Assembly (NCBI GenBank): GCA_009695095.1 | Contig: SIBQ01000010.1 | Location: 20,446-84,445 of the forward strand | Direction of reading: 5' to 3' | DNA length: 64,000 nt | From: Lacunisphaera sp. | GTDB lineage: Bacteria; Verrucomicrobiota; Verrucomicrobiia; Opitutales; Opitutaceae | In this document: one piece after another, positions 60,623-64,000 of the stretch | Layout: each line of letters begins with the position of its first letter | Position numbering within the stretch: the first letter of the stretch is position 1 | Position numbers and translations under genes: made by a program | Notes under the pieces: generated by a model | The model's database searches: none | What the model was told of the DNA's origin: nothing | The model's input: the letters and a program-made list of their open reading frames with translations, nothing else

Positions 60623-61987
60623 TTAGGCCAAAGCATCCTGCGCGCGATCATCCTCACGCAGGTCTTCCGGTCGCGGTCGCGGGTTGGGCGGCAGTTTGAC
60701 GACGACCAGGACAGCCGTGAAAAGGAGAATGGCCAACGCGGTCCAAAAACTGGCTCGAAGACTCCAAGTGTCGGAAATCCAGCCGTAGAGCACCGGCGCC
60801 AGGCCCACGAGGGTTGAAATCAGGGCGAGAAAGGCAATGTTGCGGCGCACTTGCGACTTGGGCGAGCACTGCGCGGGATAGTTACTGTAGTACACGCCGA
60901 AGAGCTCGCCAGCGCCGTTGAGGCCAAAGGCCAGCATGAACCAGTACCCGGGCACCATGAGAACCCAGAGCACCCCTGCGATCTGCAGGCCGATGGTGAC
61001 AAGCAGCGGTACCTTCGGGTTGGTGCGCGTGAGCAGCCAGCCCAGCAGAAATCCGCAGAGCATCTTGAACGAGAACCGGAGCGTCAGCTGATATCCCGCC
61101 AAATCCTCTGACATTTTCCCGACCGCTTCGTGCGTGAAAATGCTCATGTTAATCTGCACCATGTTGCCACAGTACACGAGAAGATAGGCGATGCTGGCGA
61201 TGAGCAGGACGCGGTGGCTAAGAAACGATTTGAAGCCTCCGATAACGGCAGTGTTGAAACTCTCCCGCTCGACATCCGCTTTGGGGAGGGGAATCCGGTA
61301 GAATCGTACCAGGAACGCGGCCAGCGCCATACAGGCTGTGCTAGCCGAGAAAAGCATCGCGTAGTTGTAAGGGTAGGCGACCGCCATCCAAGGCGGCGGG
61401 ACCCAACCGAAAAGCTTTCCATCTAACAGTAACTGGGCTCCCAGCGAACCGATGACGGCGAAGCCGGGGCCCCAGCCGAAGGCGAGGCCCAGGGCCTTGC
61501 CGCGAAGGCGCGCGGAAACCCCGCGGCCAAGTGCCTCCCAGCTCAGAGCGCTGACCACGCCGTTGGCGGCCCCCACCACCGCAGCGTGCACGACGAGAGC
61601 GCCGATGATGAACCCACTGGACGGCTCCGCGATAAGCACAGCAGCCACCCCTGCGCCTATCGCGGCCACCAGGCCATAGGCAAAGCGCAGGGTCGTCTTC
61701 AGAAGACGTGCTTGAGGAAACAGCCAGGTGAACACGACGGGGCCCCAAGCCATGGCCAGAAAGACAGTACCGGGGAGATTGGCGATCGTGTCAGAAGTGT
61801 GCAGGCGCTTGCACAGCCCAGCCTGCACGAAGCCGACATACAGCGTAGGTGCGGCAAGGTAAATCAGCGATACCTGCGCCGCATAGACGAGTGCGTTGCG
61901 GTTCTGGAGTCGGGGCTCCAGGCGGCAATCGGTCGCATCTCCGGTATCGGGTGCGGTGGCAGCAGACCGTTTGGTCGAGTCAGCCAC
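60623..61987 (-). CDS. Major facilitator superfamily transporter
   Basis: 454 residues with about twelve hydrophobic segments (VYAAQVSLIYLAAPTLYVGF, FIIGALVVHAAVVGAANGVV, HRVLLIASIAYLLVYCGNMV, ASFWTALAILLFTAVLVVVK). A GRGVSARLRGKALGLAFGWG loop resembles MFS motif A. Likely imports the sugar or sugar acid processed by the lyase and aldolase genes. Substrate not determinable from sequence. Confidence 0.87.
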   Translation of the reverse strand: MADSTKRSAATAPDTGDATDCRLEPRLQNRNALVYAAQVSLIYLAAPTLYVGFVQAGLCKRLHTSDTIANLPGTVFLAMAWGPVVFTWLFPQARLLKTTLRFAYGLVAAIGAGVAAVLIAEPSSGFIIGALVVHAAVVGAANGVVSALSWEALGRGVSARLRGKALGLAFGWGPGFAVIGSLGAQLLLDGKLFGWVPPPWMAVAYPYNYAMLFSASTACMALAAFLVRFYRIPLPKADVERESFNTAVIGGFKSFLSHRVLLIASIAYLLVYCGNMVQINMSIFTHEAVGKMSEDLAGYQLTLRFSFKMLCGFLLGWLLTRTNPKVPLLVTIGLQIAGVLWVLMVPGYWFMLAFGLNGAGELFGVYYSNYPAQCSPKSQVRRNIAFLALISTLVGLAPVLYGWISDTWSLRASFWTALAILLFTAVLVVVKLPPNPRPRPEDLREDDRAQDALA

Positions 61988-62184
61988 GGTGATACCCTTG
62001 GCTTCCTTCAGTCGGTAGATAGGAAACTGAAATTTCCAACTGCCTAGTCAATGGATTTGGGGGGATAAACATCAGCCTCTGTTTTCTCCATTCGGCCAAT
62101 AGGAGAATGGCGGCGCAAATGAAAATACCCTTGAGTTGTCTCGAAGCGGGACAAAAGCGGAAGGTTCGCTTGGTCACCATATAC

Positions 62185-63033
62185 TCAGCGAGAGAACAAG
62201 CGCGGAGATAAGGCGGGATCCAAGTTGAAAAATTTCAGCGCATTATTCCGGAGAATGAGGCGTTTGGCTTCCGACGTGATTTCTGCGGCTTCAATGCGAG
62301 CCCGCTGCGACGCCACGTGATATAGCGGGGTGTCGCTGCCAAAAAGCAGGCGTTCCGCGCCGACTTCCTTCACAGCCCATTCAATCAGTCCGGGCAAAAT
62401 GCTGCGCGCGCTGGAGGTATCAATCCAGAGATTCCCGTTCACGGCGGCCTGCACGGCACGAACCTGCAAATCAGGCCGCTGCTGATCCCCGGCTCCATTC
62501 CCCAGATGCGCGAGCAGGAGACGCACCGAAGGATAGCGATTGGCGAATGGGACGAAATCGGCCGGCAGACTGTTGGGGCACCCACTGTGGGTCATCACTG
62601 GCACACCAACCTCCTCGAAGAATTTGCATAGCTCATCCCCATGTTCTGTGATGCGATAACAATGTTCCTCGGGATGGATTTTTATGCCCACGCACCACTT
62701 GGCCTTGAGCATCATTCTCGCTTGATCGTAGGTCTTTGGCTGAAGGGGATTGACGATGACATACTGCAACAATCCGGTCACTGCTGGTACCTCGCGATAA
62801 GCTGCGTCATTTCCGGCTGCGACGTCGGTTCCGGTACCTCGCGGCATCAACCCGGAGAGAGGAGAAACCACGGTCCATTGGACCCCTGTGGCCTGAGCAC
62901 GGGACGCCACTTCTGCCGCCGGGGCGCTCATGAATTCGCACGCCAATTTATTGGCTCGTTCAATCGGGTTGCTGGGCGGATAAATCCCGTAGTGGCCATG
63001 GGAGTCGATCGCCTGGATTTCGCTGATATTCAT
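62185..63033 (-). CDS. Amidohydrolase-superfamily (TIM-barrel) metal hydrolase/decarboxylase
   Basis: 282 residues. IDSHGHYG gives the HxH metal ligands (His12, His14); further sites are GIKIHPEEHCY, VPVMTHSGCPN, LLLAHLGNG and the final Asp in LLFGSDTPLY. This is the amidohydrolase 2 pattern, including lactonases and decarboxylases. It is first in the catabolic operon and may open a sugar lactone, an inference from context. A related gene begins on the opposite strand at 63575. Confidence 0.85.
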   Translation of the reverse strand: MNISEIQAIDSHGHYGIYPPSNPIERANKLACEFMSAPAAEVASRAQATGVQWTVVSPLSGLMPRGTGTDVAAGNDAAYREVPAVTGLLQYVIVNPLQPKTYDQARMMLKAKWCVGIKIHPEEHCYRITEHGDELCKFFEEVGVPVMTHSGCPNSLPADFVPFANRYPSVRLLLAHLGNGAGDQQRPDLQVRAVQAAVNGNLWIDTSSARSILPGLIEWAVKEVGAERLLFGSDTPLYHVASQRARIEAAEITSEAKRLILRNNALKFFNLDPALSPRLFSR

Positions 63034-63574
63034 TCGCTGTGGGTCCGCTAACCCCGAAGCTTGCTTCGCTTGGTCGGCGGAACGGGATTGAGTGTAGATT
63101 GCATGGGGCTCGAATGGATTTGCAGTGGTCTTGATAAATGCCCCGGAGCTTGCTCCGGGGATGGTTTACTCGAAGGGAAATAAAATTTGGGGGCGTGCTT
63201 CAGTCGTGGTCGGACGAATCTTTGGGGCTTGTTCAAGCAAGATTCGGGTTGGCGTCCGACTTCGCCTCCGAGATAGCCGATGGAAAATTTCCCGGGGTTC
63301 GCCGGTTCATCCCGCCCGAAATTTCAGATCCTGCGATCGCCGCTCCCTCTCGACACGAGCCATCGCCCACGGTGACCCCATCGCCAGCGTGGATGGTGTA
63401 TACTATATAGGTCACCGTAGTAAAAGCAGGATTAAACAATTGGCGTGATTGTTTTATGGAATTGTGATTAAAAGTATACGACTGTATGGAAAGTTTGCGC
63501 TGTCAACAGCAATTCCCAACAATCACCGCGATTCAGGCGGCTGAACCAGCGGAACACTCAACGGCCCGCCTTTT
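63034..63574. other. Divergent regulatory region between two amidohydrolase genes
   Basis: 540 bp with no convincing gene. Two CTTG-loop hairpins occur: CGAAG/CTTCG near 63054-63067 and CCCCGGAG/CTCCGGGG at 63141-63160. The right-hand part (63400-63500) is AT-rich with -10-like TATACT and TATATA elements, probably promoters for the gene at 63575. No regulator gene is present here. Confidence 0.5.
63141..63160. repeat. Perfect CCCCGGAG/CTCCGGGG hairpin
   Basis: Eight-base-pair stem with CTTG loop. A shorter sibling with the same loop lies near 63054-63067 (CGAAG/CTTCG), so these appear to be small repeat elements. Confidence 0.6.
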
Positions 63575-64000
63575 ATGATCATCGACAGCCACGTCTACTG
63601 TTTCCCGGCCCCGGACACCCGCGCCGGTTACACTTCGGGCGCCGCGCACCTACAGTTCTGGCAACGGCAATATGCCCTCCACCATCAGGCGGCGTTCCGC
63701 GTGCGTGACCGGGCGCCGGGCGACTCTTACCTGCTCCTCGATCCCACTCCTGATGATCCCCTGCGGTTGTCGGCCAGCCGCAACTTCCGCGTAGATCGGG
63801 TGTGCAATCGGTTGGTGTGGACTGTGGCAGGCGAGGATTACACGAAGCAGCAGCTGCCGCCGAACGTGATCGAGTTCGGCCCCGGGGCGATCATCGCGGA
63901 GATGGACCATGCCGGCGTTGACTGGGCGCTGATCCACGTGGACGCCACGCTCACCAAGGATCCGGCGTACCTCAGTTCGTGCGTTGCGGCTTTCCCTCAT
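63575..64000 (+). CDS. Amidohydrolase-family protein (N-terminal part, runs off the window)
   Basis: 142 codons from ATG 63575 without a stop: MIIDSHVYCFPAPDTRAGYT, FWQRQYALHHQAAFRVRDRA, FGPGAIIAEMDHAGVDWALI. The opening IIDSHxY with metal-ligand His and the EMDHAGVDWALIHVD strand-helix resemble amidohydrolase 2 proteins such as lactonases. It is divergent from the amidohydrolase at 62185-63033. The C-terminal metal ligands lie outside the window. Confidence 0.72.
   Translation, partial: MIIDSHVYCFPAPDTRAGYTSGAAHLQFWQRQYALHHQAAFRVRDRAPGDSYLLLDPTPDDPLRLSASRNFRVDRVCNRLVWTVAGEDYTKQQLPPNVIEFGPGAIIAEMDHAGVDWALIHVDATLTKDPAYLSSCVAAFPH

Noticed and set aside
1..64000. CRISPR array
   Set aside because: Repeats found are dispersed or paired; no regular spacing of a 25-40 bp repeat with unique spacers and no cas genes.

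Overview
This 64 kb window is GC-rich bacterial chromosome with islands of lower GC. Gene content suggests a member of the Verrucomicrobiota, most likely Opitutaceae (pyrH-frr neighbours, FolE2-type GTP cyclohydrolase, LptF/G permease, DUF5916 and DUF481 outer-membrane proteins, many small intergenic hairpin repeats). That placement is inference from gene content; there is no rRNA gene to test it. No CRISPR array, complete tRNA or complete insertion sequence was seen.

Layout. 1-2620: end of a sugar-isomerase gene, a decayed epimerase and two PhyH-type dioxygenases. 2697-7720: pyrH, frr, an anaerobic sulfatase-maturase-like radical SAM gene and a UvrD-type helicase whose 3' end looks replaced by an incoming BrnT/BrnA segment. 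8385-9200: broken TIR gene. 9358-11733: a three-gene pterin operon (PTPS-II, FolE2, SDR) that fits tetrahydrobiopterin synthesis. 11888-14822: metallo-hydrolase, frameshifted pyruvate kinase, broken PAP2 phosphatase. 14854-26857: the most coherent system, a CnrYXH-like ECF sigma / anti-sigma / metal-sensor operon divergent from a Cus-type RND efflux operon with four small cysteine-containing proteins and a broken copper P-type ATPase; both sides carry the same putative ECF promoter with identical spacing. 26992-29187: DUF5916 protein. 29233-33581: lower-GC zinc/manganese uptake module between two gene fragments. 33668-39322: CobW metallochaperone, WD40 gene invaded in frame by repeats, TIR-BNR chimera, P-loop/membrane fusion protein. 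39387-46213: DUF481 protein, oxygenase, interrupted oxidoreductase, SeqA-like protein, DgkA, LptF/G, sodium symporter with a MetS-like small subunit. 46320-51727: broken gene, HtpG, M3 peptidase, hypothetical. 51728-54698: AT-rich island with tRNA-Ser 3'-end scars and two unknown genes. 54699-56362: AbiEi-like and VapBC-like loci. 56448-64000: catabolic cluster (DhnA-type aldolase, isomerase fragment, BNR sialidase, NAL/DHDPS-family lyase, MFS transporter, two amidohydrolases) that looks like uptake and breakdown of an acidic or acylated sugar.

Two themes cut across the window. First, about a dozen genes are broken by frameshifts, nonsense codons or truncation, including central pyruvate kinase, so either the assembly has uncorrected errors or the genome is decaying; reads are needed to tell. 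Second, short palindromic repeats are common, and several lie inside coding sequences without breaking the frame.
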